This document shows, piece by piece, positions 46,486-55,592 of a stretch of 64,000 bases of DNA. The notes beneath the pieces were generated by a model. That model saw only the letters and a list, made by a program, of their open reading frames with translations. It had not been told where the DNA came from and searched no databases. The translations under genes were made by a program, and so were the position numbers. Each line of letters opens with the position of its first letter. Position 1 is the stretch's first letter. The DNA lies in assembly GCF_009856825.1 (NCBI RefSeq), contig NZ_WVTD01000016.1:28796-92795 (forward strand), given 5' to 3'. This stretch comes from Novosphingobium silvae. GTDB taxonomy: Bacteria; Pseudomonadota; Alphaproteobacteria; Sphingomonadales; Sphingomonadaceae.

Positions 46486-47916
46486 ATGATTGAAGAGAGC
46501 CATTCGATTTCGCAGGAACCCTGTGATGGCCGCCCGGTGGAAATGCTCTTCACCGCGCAAAAGGCAATGTCGGACGAGCGCCGGATGCGCTTTGGCCTTG
46601 CTGAAAGACGCGCTGCGCTGGCGCGCCTCGCGGCTGCCATACGAAAGTTCGAAGGGGAGATCGTCCAGGCCATGGCGACCGACTTCGGCAAGCCGGAGGC
46701 CGAAGTGTTTCTGACGGAAATTCTTCCGGTCATGCAGGAAATCCGCCACAGCCGTCGTAATCTGCGCCGATGGATGCGGCCAGTCCATGTCGGACCGACA
46801 TTGATCGGTTTCGGCACGGCCGGACGGATCGTGCCGCAGCCACGCGGCGTGTGCCTTATCATCGCGCCCTGGAATTACCCATTCAATCTCTGCCTGGGGC
46901 CGCTTGTGTCCTGCCTTGCTGCCGGCAACAGCGCTATCCTGAAGCCTTCGGAGATGACACCTGCTACCTCGGGCGTCATCGCGCGGCTGATCGCCGACAC
47001 ATTTCCGCCAGACTTGGTTACCGTCGCCCTCGGCGGGAAGGAGATGTCTCAGGCCCTGCTCGCGCTGCCCTTCGATCATATCTTCTTCACCGGCAGCCCC
47101 GAGGTCGGGAAAGTCGTAATGCAGGCAGCCTCCCGCCACCTGACCTCCGTTACGCTGGAACTGGGTGGCAAGTCGCCCACGATCGTGGGACCGGATGCCG
47201 ACATAGAGACGGCCGCCAGTTGGATCGCCTTCGGCAAATTCTCCAATGCCGGTCAAACCTGCATCGCGCCCGATCATGTGTTCGTCCACGCTTCGATCCG
47301 CGACCGGTTCGTGGAAGCGCTGCGCCGCCGGATCGCCGCCGCTTATGGTTCGGGCATGACGAGCCCCTATCTCGCAAGGATCGTCAATGATCGCCATGCG
47401 GACAGACTGGGGGGCCTGATTGCGGATGCCCTGGCCACGGGCGGGCGGATCATTGTCGGCGGCGAAAGGCAGGGAAGGGCGCTGGCGCCCACAGTGCTGG
47501 AGGCGATCGCTCCCGAGGCGGCGATCGACCATGAGGAGATATTCGGTCCCGTCCTGCCGGTCCTGACCTATGATGACATTGAAACCGTGATCGGTCGGAT
47601 CAACGCAAGACCCAAGCCGCTGGCGCTTTATGTGTTCGATCGTGACCGGGCGAGAGTGGATCATATCCTGGCGGCCACGACTTCCGGCAGTGCAGGCGTC
47701 AACCTTACCATCGTCCAATACGTCCACGATCATCTGCCGTTCGGCGGTGTGAACAATTCCGGGATCGGGGCGGCACATGGCCATCACGGGTTCCGGACTT
47801 TCAGTCATGAGCGCGCCGTTCTCCAGAACCGCTTCTCCGCTCTGCCTCTCGTCTTTCCTCCCTATTCGGGCCGGGCAGCGCGTCTGATCCGACTTGCCAA
47901 ACGCTTTCTGGGGTAA
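46486..47916 (+). CDS. class-3-type aldehyde dehydrogenase (coniferyl/fatty aldehyde)
   Basis: A 476-residue NAD(P)-dependent aldehyde dehydrogenase. Landmarks: IAPWNYPFNLCLGPLVSCLA, FTGSPEVGKVVMQAAS (coenzyme), general base Glu in VTLELGGKSPTIVG and the nucleophile in NAGQTCIAPDHVFVH. The short length, the missing inter-subunit tail of class 1/2 and the basic, hydrophobic C-terminus (RAARLIRLAKRFLG) point to the class 3 group with coniferyl or fatty-aldehyde substrates. It faces the LAL regulator across about 150 bp, including the region where that gene's start is uncertain. Confidence 0.92.
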   Translation: MIEESHSISQEPCDGRPVEMLFTAQKAMSDERRMRFGLAERRAALARLAAAIRKFEGEIVQAMATDFGKPEAEVFLTEILPVMQEIRHSRRNLRRWMRPVHVGPTLIGFGTAGRIVPQPRGVCLIIAPWNYPFNLCLGPLVSCLAAGNSAILKPSEMTPATSGVIARLIADTFPPDLVTVALGGKEMSQALLALPFDHIFFTGSPEVGKVVMQAASRHLTSVTLELGGKSPTIVGPDADIETAASWIAFGKFSNAGQTCIAPDHVFVHASIRDRFVEALRRRIAAAYGSGMTSPYLARIVNDRHADRLGGLIADALATGGRIIVGGERQGRALAPTVLEAIAPEAAIDHEEIFGPVLPVLTYDDIETVIGRINARPKPLALYVFDRDRARVDHILAATTSGSAGVNLTIVQYVHDHLPFGGVNNSGIGAAHGHHGFRTFSHERAVLQNRFSALPLVFPPYSGRAARLIRLAKRFLG

Positions 47917-47963
47917 ATCCATGTACGATTATATCACGATAACCGATAGCCTAACTATCTAAA

Positions 47964-48299
47964 TTAACGTGGCTTTTCCTGCCTTCTGGCGGTCGCCAGC
48001 ATCTCACGGCGAAGTATGGCGTTCATGCGGGCTTGGTAGCCCTTACCCTGCGATTTGAGCCAGGCGAGCACATCAGCATCAAGGCGTGCCGTCACCTGCT
48101 GCTTGATGGGCTTATAGAAGCGCCCACGCTGCCCGTTCCGCCAGAAATCCTCTGTCAGCGCCGGAGAGTCGCTATAGTCGATCCCGCTATCCGGCATCGC
48201 CTGCAGGGCATCCAGTTCGGCCTGTTGCGCTTCGGTCAACGGCGGCAGATTGTCCGGATCGAGTTGGAAACGGACGGTATCAGCGTCTTTCTTCTTCAT
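47964..48299 (-). CDS. brnA: BrnA antitoxin
   Basis: A 111-residue BrnA-type antitoxin: acidic, disordered N-terminus and a ribbon-helix-helix-like C-terminus (YKPIKQQVTARLDADVLAWL, GYQARMNAILRREML). It binds BrnT and represses the operon. Its ATG (48299) lies 20 nt inside the 3' end of brnT, with AAAGGCG upstream, so translation is coupled to that of the toxin. Confidence 0.92.
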   Translation of the reverse strand: MKKKDADTVRFQLDPDNLPPLTEAQQAELDALQAMPDSGIDYSDSPALTEDFWRNGQRGRFYKPIKQQVTARLDADVLAWLKSQGKGYQARMNAILRREMLATARRQEKPR

Positions 48300-48588
48300 A
48301 ACGTCGCCTTTCCGTTCGATCGGCCTTTCGAGCCGAAATGATATGAATGATCTCCACATACTCGCCGTCATCGTCTTGCTCGACGACAGTGTGGGCCACG
48401 AGGAGGAGCAGATGCCCTTCCACGAGGCCCAAGGTTTGCCATCGTCGCTCGCCACCTTCGATCCGATCCTGATCGCTCAGCGCGAAAGGATCTGTGAACG
48501 CACGAGTAGCGATCGCAAAGCTGACGCCGTGCTTCTTCAGATTGCTCTCGGCTTTGGCCGGGTGCCAGGAGAAGCGCATGGATGGCAT
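48280..48588 (-). CDS. brnT: BrnT ribonuclease toxin
   Basis: A 102-residue RelE-fold BrnT toxin: FSWHPAKAESNLKKHGVSFA, ATRAFTDPFALSDQDR, RWQTLGLVEGHLLLLVAHTV and the C-terminal IIHIISARKADRTERRRYEE. BrnT cleaves RNA and stops growth until BrnA is replenished, stabilising the DNA that encodes the pair. It lies 27 nt after the resolvase stop on the same strand. A second ATG at 48579 is an alternative start. Confidence 0.94.
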   Translation of the reverse strand: MPSMRFSWHPAKAESNLKKHGVSFAIATRAFTDPFALSDQDRIEGGERRWQTLGLVEGHLLLLVAHTVVEQDDDGEYVEIIHIISARKADRTERRRYEEERR

Positions 48589-48615
48589 TACGGAAATATA
48601 ATTATGTTTTTGTCG

Positions 48616-49203
48616 TTACGCAAGGCGCGGCGGTTTGAGCCATCCGGCCCGCGCGAGCGTATCTGCGAGGGTCGATCGGGGCACGTTGAACGTGCGGCTG
48701 ATCGACGACTTGCTAGCGCCACCGGCAAGGGCGGCGGTGATCTGATCGAGCTTTTCCGCATCGATCGTTCGCGGGCGGCCACCGTAGCGCCCGCGCCGTC
48801 TGGCGGCCGCAAGGCCTGCCATGATGCGCTCGCGCGTCAATGCCCGTTCATACTGGGCCAGCGCGCCGAACAGCGAAAACAGCAGCTCGCCATGCGGCGT
48901 TCCCGTGTCCATCTGCTCGGTCAATGACCGGAATGACACGTCACGCTCCCTGAGATCGGTCAGGATCGACAGCAAATGCGGCAGGGAGCGGCCGAGCCGA
49001 TCCAGTTTCCACACGACCAGCGTATCGCCGGCTGCGAGATATTCGAGGCAGGCCCGCAGGCTCGCCCGGTCCTCGCGAGCGCCGGATGCCTTGTCGGAAT
49101 AGAGATGCCGGCTATCGACGCCGGCTGCGATCAGCGCATCGCGCTGAAGATCGACCGATTGCCGGTCATCTGTGGAAGAGACGCGCATGTAGCCTATAAG
49201 CAT
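48616..49203 (-). CDS. small serine recombinase (resolvase/invertase)
   Basis: A 195-residue resolvase. The nucleophile serine is in IGYMRVSSTDDRQSVDLQRD (about residue 10), catalytic arginines in VWKLDRLGRSLPHLLSIL and QYERALTRERIMAG; a C-terminal HTH (ASKSSISRTFNVPRSTLADT) follows. It resembles TnpR and plasmid ParA-type resolvases. It sits directly upstream of brnT-brnA, so the unit combines multimer resolution with post-segregational killing. No full transposase was found, and no clear res site could be delimited in the upstream gap. Confidence 0.93.
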   Translation of the reverse strand: MLIGYMRVSSTDDRQSVDLQRDALIAAGVDSRHLYSDKASGAREDRASLRACLEYLAAGDTLVVWKLDRLGRSLPHLLSILTDLRERDVSFRSLTEQMDTGTPHGELLFSLFGALAQYERALTRERIMAGLAAARRRGRYGGRPRTIDAEKLDQITAALAGGASKSSISRTFNVPRSTLADTLARAGWLKPPRLA

Positions 49204-49632
49204 GTCGGAAAACCCCTGATAGCTTGTTGTGGGACAGTCCTCCTTTCCGGCAGAGTTTATCGGACGCTACGGATTTTGGGCGTGCGTAGATTGCTGGAAT
49301 TTCCGGGGGGATGCCTGCTAGCGGCGGAATGTGTCGTCGGGCGCATCAGGCGGGGCGCTTATCGTGTGATTTCCATTAGGTTAATCTGTTCGTGCAGCCG
49401 CTGCCGCAGCGGACCGTCTTCTGGCCGCGACGATCAATAACGGATTATCCGCCTGCTTACGCTGACCAAGTCGCATGCCCGTCGCCGAATTGATCCCGTG
49501 GCGGCTGCACACATCGCTGTCGCCATGCCCGCTTCCTGCTCCGCGCCTCTTCAATTTATCGTAGAAGCTTTTGATGTGTCTTATTAAAATCCTTGGCTTG
49601 CCGCTCTCGGTCAGACGATGATTGGACGGATT
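49204..49632. other. gap upstream of the resolvase
   Basis: No gene is supported here. The first 130 bp upstream of the resolvase would be expected to carry its recombination (res) site, but I could not identify repeated half-sites by eye. Confidence 0.4.
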
Positions 49633-50040
49633 TCAGTTCACTTTCGTCCATATCTGCGATTTGCACATGATCCGCCCTGTCAGGCACCCCTTTCCCTCCA
49701 TCCGCCGATCGTCGAGCGTGGTGATTGTTCCAGAGAAGGTTTGGCCGATGTCGGGTACAAAAACACTGCCGCGCCACACGCCCTTCTTTTCAGGAACAAA
49801 ATCGCGAAACAGGATCAGACCTACCAGATCGTTTGTCCCGCCGCGCCGCGCATCCGCCTTGGCTTTGTCACTTGCCCAGACCACGACCCCGCACATTCTG
49901 CTTCCGCACGGCTGGGCTCGCACATGTACGCTGTCCTGCGGATTCTTCCACACTCCGAAAGAAGCGCGCTGTGCCTCGACGGACGCAGATGCTGCAAGTA
50001 GCAGCATGGCTGCCAATACGAAACTGAACCTCATCGCCAT
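49633..50040 (-). CDS. DUF2147 secreted protein (second copy)
   Basis: A 135-residue exported DUF2147 protein: signal peptide (FSFVLAAMLLLAASASVEA), then FGVWKNPQDSVHVRAQPCGS, MCGVVVWASDKAKADARRGG and a closing KGCLTGRIMCKSQIWTKV. It is clearly related to, but diverged from, the copy at 26477-26881. It is followed by the remnants of a GMC oxidoreductase on the same strand. Function unknown. Confidence 0.88.
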   Translation of the reverse strand: MAMRFSFVLAAMLLLAASASVEAQRASFGVWKNPQDSVHVRAQPCGSRMCGVVVWASDKAKADARRGGTNDLVGLILFRDFVPEKKGVWRGSVFVPDIGQTFSGTITTLDDRRMEGKGCLTGRIMCKSQIWTKVN

Positions 50041-50047
50041 TCTTCCT

Positions 50048-51638
50048 CAAGGCCGGATCATCATTTGCGCGACATTTTCCGCGATCGCCATGGTAGGCGC
50101 GTTAGTGTTGCCCGACACGATCGACGGCATGATCGATGCATCGACCACGCGCAAACCGTCAATGCCACGTACACGGGCTGCCGGATCGACCACGGATGCC
50201 GAGTCACTGCCCATGCGGCATGTTCCTACCGGATGATAGATTGTTTCAGCGCGCGCGCGGATGTCGTCGATCAGAGCCTCGTCGGTCTGGACCGCGGGTC
50301 CCGTCGCACCTCCTCGCGCAAGTGACGGGCGAGCGCCGGCGCATGAAGGAGCTTGCGGGCTAGCTTCGCGCCATTCAGCAAGACGCCCACATCATCGGGA
50401 TGACTGAGATAATTGCCCTCTATGCGCGGATGAGCCGTGGGATCGGCGATCTTGAGCCCGATCCTGCCGCGGCTCTTCGGTAGAAGGTCGCAGACATGCA
50501 CGGTCATTCCGTAGCCGAAGGCTGTCTTGCGGCCATGGTCACGCAGGATCGCCGGCAGGAAATGGAATTGAAGATTGGGCCGCTCCCGGCCGGCGTCGGA
50601 TTTGAGGAAAGCGCCGCCCTCCGAGGCATTTGACGTCAATTCGCCTTCATGATGAAGGAAATAGCTCCATGCGCCGCGTATCGCACGAGGCAGGAAACTG
50701 GGCGCCACCCCAAATCCTTCGCGATCGGCCGTGGTTGCCACAGCCGTATAGTCGAGGTGATCGGCGAGATTGGCTCCGACTTCGGGCGCATCCAGAACGA
50801 TCTCTATGCCATGCTGCCTGAGTTCGCTCGCCGAGCCGACGCCCGACAGCATCAGAATCTGCGGCGAATTGACCGCGCCAGCCGAAAGGATCACCTCTCC
50901 ACCGGGGCGCAGCAGCAGGTCCCGGCCGCCGACGCGGACCCCGATGGCGCGACGGTCCTTGAACAGTATCCGTTCGACGAGGCCGTTCGTTTCGATGGCG
51001 AGATTCTTGCGCGAGCGAGCCGGATCGAGAAACGCTCGCGCCGTGCTGAACCGTTGCCCGTCTTTCTGGGTCACCTGATAGACACCAAAGCCTTCCTGGC
51101 TCACGCCATTGAAGTCGGGATTTCGCGGGTAGTGCAGTTCCACCCCAGCTTCGACGAAGTCTTCCGTAAGTGGGTTCACTCGCCCAAGATTGGAGACGCA
51201 AAGTGGCCCGGCATTGCCATGATGCTCGTCGTGGATAGCCTGATTGTTTTCGAGCGCGATAAAAAGCTCGCGCATGCGCGGCCAGTCCCAGTCAGCTCCG
51301 GCGGCCGCCCCCCAGCCCTCATAGTCCGCCCGATCGCCGCGAATGTAGACCATTGCATTGATCGAGCTGCTGCCACCCAGCGTCTTGCCGCGCGGCCAAT
51401 AGAGCCGCCGGTTGTTAAGGTGAGGCTCGACTTCGGTCTCACAGTTCCAGTTCACCCATCCCGTGCGGGCAATGACGCCGACGCCAAGCGGCATGTGAAT
51501 GAAGGGATTGCGATCGCGCGGCCCCGCCTCGATGAGGCAGACAGCTTTATCCGAATCAGCAGAAAGGCGGTTGGCCATGACGCAGCCGGCCGAGCCGCCG
51601 CCAATGATGTGGTTTCCGTCAGCGCCGAACCGTAACAT
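50048..51638 (-). pseudogene. GMC oxidoreductase (choline dehydrogenase-like), frameshifted
   Basis: A flavin-dependent alcohol dehydrogenase of about 530 residues broken near its end. FAD motif: HIIGGGSAGCVMANRLSADS; GMC signatures: YWPRGKTLGGSSSINAMVYI and GAVNSPQILMLSGVG. At about 50300 the frame runs to a stop after REEVRRDPRS, while the adjacent frame continues GPAVQTDEALIDDIRARAET, YHPVGTCRMGSDS (catalytic His) and SGNTNAPTMAIAENVAQMM to a stop at 50048. A single missing base explains it. The truncated form lacks the active-site histidine and asparagine, so it should be inactive unless this is a sequencing error. Confidence 0.88.
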
Positions 51639-51642
51639 CTAG

Positions 51643-52176
51643 CTACTCCTCTTCTATCCCCATCGCTTTCAAGTCCAATCCCAATTCCTTTAAACTGGGC
51701 AGGGGAGGAGGATCGAAGGCTACCAGTGCATCGATAAAGTCATGAAAGCTGTCGTATACGGGGGTTATCGCCCTAGAAGGCAGAGCTTCATCGTGCAGTC
51801 ATACGGATATCTTTCCATCAATTCTGTCAATTAACAGCATATTGCCCAGACCGATTTCCGCAAAAACCACAGATGTTTTTGGAATCTGCATGGATAATTG
51901 TTCGTTTATGCGAATTATTCCTGAGCTTCCGTCAACAGGGCCATATATAACTGAAACGCCAATTCTTCCTGAATCATCGGAATAGGCGCATTTTTCCGCA
52001 GGAAATTCAACATCCTTATTGAAAACTATCGCTGATCCGAATTCAATAAATAAATCACGAAGCTCAGACGGCAGCAATATTCCTAATGAACTCTCTATCT
52101 GGTCTAATTCGATCAAAGAATCTCCCGGCATGTGGAGTGATTCTGCATCGAATGATGGATCAAACTGAAAGGTCAT
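51643..52176 (-). pseudogene. SUKH (SMI1/KNR4) immunity-type protein with in-frame TGA
   Basis: The frame starts at 52176 (FQFDPSFDAESLHMPGDS, then IESSLGILLPSELRDLFIEF, typical of SUKH) and stops at a TGA at 51799-51801 after DRIDGKISV. In the same frame the sequence then continues LHDEALPSRAITPVYDSFHD, FIDALVAFDPPPLPSLKELG and ends at 51643. The SFHDFIDAL helix is the usual SUKH C-terminus, so the TGA probably replaced a Trp codon (TGG). SUKH proteins neutralise contact-dependent or polymorphic toxins; no toxin gene is adjacent. The region is AT-richer than its surroundings, suggesting foreign origin. Confidence 0.75.
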
Positions 52177-52287
52177 ATATTTTCTGCCTTACATCATTAG
52201 GGCGTCGCTATCGTGTCCGTTCCGCACCGCGCCTCAATCACGCCACCTGATTGGTATAGCCGTTAGCGGAGGGGCACGACAATCAGG

Positions 52288-53487
52288 TCAATCTTGGCGC
52301 GTCGATGCTTTGATTGGTGCTGCGCTCCATCTACGATTGAATATCCGCCATCCGACTAAGCCCGCGACAACGCCCAGCAGGCCGCCCACGAGATAGGCGG
52401 TTGGCGCATCATTCGGCACAAAAAAGAAGCCGCCAGCAACATAGCCGCCGATTACGGCGGTGCGTGTCACCGCACCATAGATCGCGGCGACCTTGCCATG
52501 ATCGGCGGGCGGGCATTCCGACTGGAACAAGGTTCGGACAGCGACGTTGTGGATGCTGTTTGCGCCGCCGCCTAGGATGAAGGCGACGGCAACGATTGCC
52601 AGCCCGATCGGCGCAAGGCCGATCCACAGCATGGTCGCGCCCATGACAGCGGCCGTGCCGAACGCCGCCAGTCCGACCCTATGGCCAATAACCCTTTCGG
52701 CCAGCCCAGCGCCGATCAACATCCCAACCGCCCATAGTGCCGTCAGCATTCCAAACGCGGTCGGCCCGCTCCCAGCGTCACCATCACGAGAAACACGAAA
52801 GCAACGTCGGCTATGGCGGTCGCAAACACTTCGAGGCTGAGCGCACCCGTAACCACCATCAACCGTCGATTGCGGAGCAGCGGCAGGTAGTCCGCGAACA
52901 GGGTCTCTTCCTCCTGATCGTCCCGTTGTGGCTTGCGGCGAAGCCTGCTCGCCATCACGACGAGGGCCAAAAGGGCATAACTGGCGGCATCGGCTAAAAG
53001 CGCATTGCGCGATCCGATCCATCCCACCAGTACGCCCCCAGCGACTGGACCAGCGAGCATTCCAAGGCTGCGAACCATTTCCATAAGGGAATTGGCGAGT
53101 GCGAGGTCATTCCAAGCCGCTCGCCAGCACTGGAATCAACGCGAATGTTGCGGCGCTGCTGATCGTGAACAGCACGCTCAACAGCGCGGCCCCGGCGAGC
53201 GTGAACATGGGATAATAGGCGATAAATGCTATCACGCCCGCTTGCAGAACTGACACCATGACCAGAATGCGGGCCGCCTCCCGGCGGTCGATCAAGCGGC
53301 CCGCCCAGGGTGCGGCGATCAGACCGGGTAGCAGCTCCGCGGTCAGCAGCGTCGGCACCGCATAGCCGGATGCGTTCTCGGCAGTGCGGAACATCAACGT
53401 CAGCAACGTGATTTCATCGCCGGTCGTCGAAATCGTAAGCGCCACAAGGACCAACCATCCCCAGCCTTGCCGAAACTCAACTCCCAC
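52288..53487 (-). pseudogene. MFS transporter with two frameshifts
   Basis: An MFS exporter of about 400 residues split over three frames. Part 1 (53487-53107): GWLVLVALTISTTGDEITLL and AELLPGLIAAPWAGRLIDRR. Part 2 (about 53100-52765): LMEMVRSLGMLAGPVAGGVL and the linker RLRRKPQRDDQEEETLF. Part 3 (about 52765-52288): FGMLTALWAVGMLIGAGLAE and HNVAVRTLFQSECPPADHGK. Each junction is explained by a one-base change. It looks like a drug or siderophore exporter type. Inactive as read. Confidence 0.85.
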
Positions 53488-53569
53488 TCACTTAACCTTC
53501 CGCACAGCCCCGCACTTTCCGGGTCACTCTGCACACTTCAAATCTCAACCGACAATCAGGTGAATAGCT

Positions 53570-54937
53570 TTAGCGTTGTTCTGCCAACCACTTAAGCGCC
53601 GATAGGCTTGGCATGAACAGATATTCGCCTCCCTTCATGACATTGAAGGTCTGCACACCGTCGATGCGCTTGCGCGCAGGCGCCTGCGGGATCGTGAACC
53701 GGCCGTCCTCCTCATGCAGACCAACGATTGGATCGCGCTCCTCGCCGAGGTCGACGAAATTGCCGCGGTTGATCCATTCCTGCTGCATGAACTCGATCGT
53801 GTCGTAAGCGCGCGCGCTTATGAAGATGAAGAAGAGGCCGCGATCGCCTTTGGCATCGTCTTTCGGCGCCACATCCTCGGAATAAACCGGCCCGAAGGTC
53901 GAGGAACGGCGGATGATGCGGTGAATGTTGACGTCGGTGAGCAGCGTCAACTCGGAGTCGCGGGGATTGAGCCGGCGCATATGGCAGCCAAGCGGCACAA
54001 CGCGGCCTTTGGGGTCGTCCTTGAAATTGAAGTCGTTGTTGCGCTGCGGATCGGCGCCGAGGTCCGGGTCGTCATGATCCGGCGACAACGTCAGTGGAGC
54101 GCCTGACCGCCAGCGACCGAACATCTTGGCGGCTAATAGCTCGCGTTCCTCCGGCGTCTCGCCATGCGCCTTGAGGAAGGCGTTAAAACAGCCGACCCGG
54201 CTGTTGTACTTGCGCATAACGACGAAGGTGCCGTTCTTGCCCAGCCCGGCGGGCTCGGGCATGCCAAGCGGTTGGCCGTTCTCGCTTTCATATCCAAGAA
54301 TGAACTCGCCCGCCTTGATCGGGCGCTCCTCGCCCGGCAGCGGATCGACGCCGCTACCCTCGACGGCGGGCTGGGAGATCGAATCCCGGAAACCGAACGG
54401 GTTTTTCGCGCCATCCGGCGCGCCGAAACGATGCTCGCCGAGCAGGGTCACGCCGCTGCTCCGGTCGAGTTCGGTGCGCGCCGTCGCCAGCGCCTTATCG
54501 AGCGCAGCATCATCCACGGCGTAGATAGTCAGCGCGAGATGGCAGTTGCCGGGCTTGAACACCTCTTCCCAGTTTTCCGGCGCGTTGGGCCCGAAGTCGC
54601 GAAGCTGCTCCGCGCGTGCGGCCATGCCCTGCTGGAAGGGGAGCGGGAATGTCTTGAGCTGCGCTTCGGGAACGCCGAGCGCCTTCAGCCCCTCGAAGCT
54701 GAGTGCGGCCCCGATCCAGAAATCAAGATCCTCGCTCCAGTTGTCGGCAGATGCGATATGGGGCGCGAGCCGGCCGAGAAGATCGCGCGCGCCCTCCGCC
54801 TCGTCGAAATGGAGCATGGCGTGGATACCGACATAAGGCTCGGGCCGGCTTCGCAGGATCAGCGCCTGAATGTCGTGCAGATCGAGCGTAACGCTGTCGC
54901 GCCGGAAGCGCTCTTTCAGTTTCTGAAGGATCGCCAT
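53570..54937 (-). CDS. DyP-type haem peroxidase
   Basis: A 455-residue dye-decolourising peroxidase. The distal motif is FGFRDSISQPAVEG, where the usual GxxDG reads GFRDS, keeping the catalytic Asp but replacing Gly with Ser. The proximal haem ligand is in PLGCHMRRLNPRD (about residue 320), followed by RIIRRSSTFGPVYSED and RGLFFIFISARAYDTIEFMQ. No signal peptide, so cytoplasmic. It is third in an operon, 3 nt after the 203-residue unknown protein, behind a catalase-family gene. It would oxidise organic substrates or lipids with peroxide. Confidence 0.92.
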   Translation of the reverse strand: MAILQKLKERFRRDSVTLDLHDIQALILRSRPEPYVGIHAMLHFDEAEGARDLLGRLAPHIASADNWSEDLDFWIGAALSFEGLKALGVPEAQLKTFPLPFQQGMAARAEQLRDFGPNAPENWEEVFKPGNCHLALTIYAVDDAALDKALATARTELDRSSGVTLLGEHRFGAPDGAKNPFGFRDSISQPAVEGSGVDPLPGEERPIKAGEFILGYESENGQPLGMPEPAGLGKNGTFVVMRKYNSRVGCFNAFLKAHGETPEERELLAAKMFGRWRSGAPLTLSPDHDDPDLGADPQRNNDFNFKDDPKGRVVPLGCHMRRLNPRDSELTLLTDVNIHRIIRRSSTFGPVYSEDVAPKDDAKGDRGLFFIFISARAYDTIEFMQQEWINRGNFVDLGEERDPIVGLHEEDGRFTIPQAPARKRIDGVQTFNVMKGGEYLFMPSLSALKWLAEQR

Positions 54938-54940
54938 GGC

Positions 54941-55552
54941 TCAGCCCACCTTGTCCAGGAATTCGTTGACGGCATGTTCCATCCGCTGAAGGCGGCGCAC
55001 GTCGACGACGGTCACCTGCGGGTTGGCGACGAACCAGCCGGCAGCGGTGATCTGATGCTCGGCGATGAAATCCTTGACCTTGGGGCTTGCGATGCCAGGC
55101 CAACCTTCGACCGAAGCGAAAAGCAGGTCCATCAGGTCGGGGATCTTGGTGGCGAAGTCGTTGATATAGGTGTCCCAGTCGCCGTCATAGGCGGTGGCGA
55201 ACAGGATTCGTGTGTCGTTGTCGAAGAACACGAACCGCATATTGTGGAGCGTGCCGACCTTCTGTGCGCCATCGAAATTGCCGTTCACCAGCCCGAAGAT
55301 GCGTTTCAGCCGGTCCGCGCCGCCTGGCTTCAAGTTTGCGATGGCTGTGAGCTCGGAGACATTGCCGGACTGGGCGCCGACACGGCCAGCCGAGCCCGCC
55401 GTGCCCTTGAGGTCGGGATTGTGCTTCGTCACCATCTGCTCAAGGGCGAGCTTGGCGAGCTGCGGCGCGTCGCCGGCCACTTCCTCGATCCGCCGCCGGA
55501 TGGCTTGAAGGCGGGTTTCGTCGATCTGCGGGGTGTCTTCGGTTTCGGCCAT
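54941..55552 (-). CDS. unknown protein of the DyP/catalase operon
   Basis: A 203-residue protein of unknown family. N-terminal helices (IDETRLQAIRRRIEEVAGDA, LAKLALEQMVTKHNPDLKGT) lead to an alpha/beta domain (about residues 100-200) with THNMRF-like strands: LHNMRFVFFDNDTRILFATA, YDGDWDTYINDFATKIPDLM, LFASVEGWPGIASPKVKDFI and WFVANPQVTVVDVRRLQRME. This pattern recalls dimeric alpha-beta barrel (ferredoxin-like) folds related to chlorite dismutase and DyP domains. Strong ribosome site AAGGAGG before ATG 55552. Its position between two haem enzymes suggests a shared substrate or haem-handling role. Confidence 0.8.
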   Translation of the reverse strand: MAETEDTPQIDETRLQAIRRRIEEVAGDAPQLAKLALEQMVTKHNPDLKGTAGSAGRVGAQSGNVSELTAIANLKPGGADRLKRIFGLVNGNFDGAQKVGTLHNMRFVFFDNDTRILFATAYDGDWDTYINDFATKIPDLMDLLFASVEGWPGIASPKVKDFIAEHQITAAGWFVANPQVTVVDVRRLQRMEHAVNEFLDKVG

Positions 55553-55592
55553 GGCTGGCCTCCTTTCGTGATTGCGTGTGACGATCGGTGCG

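Noticed and set aside
46429..47922. About 500-codon antisense frame over the aldehyde dehydrogenase
   Set aside because: Shadow frame; the plus-strand gene carries all aldehyde dehydrogenase motifs.
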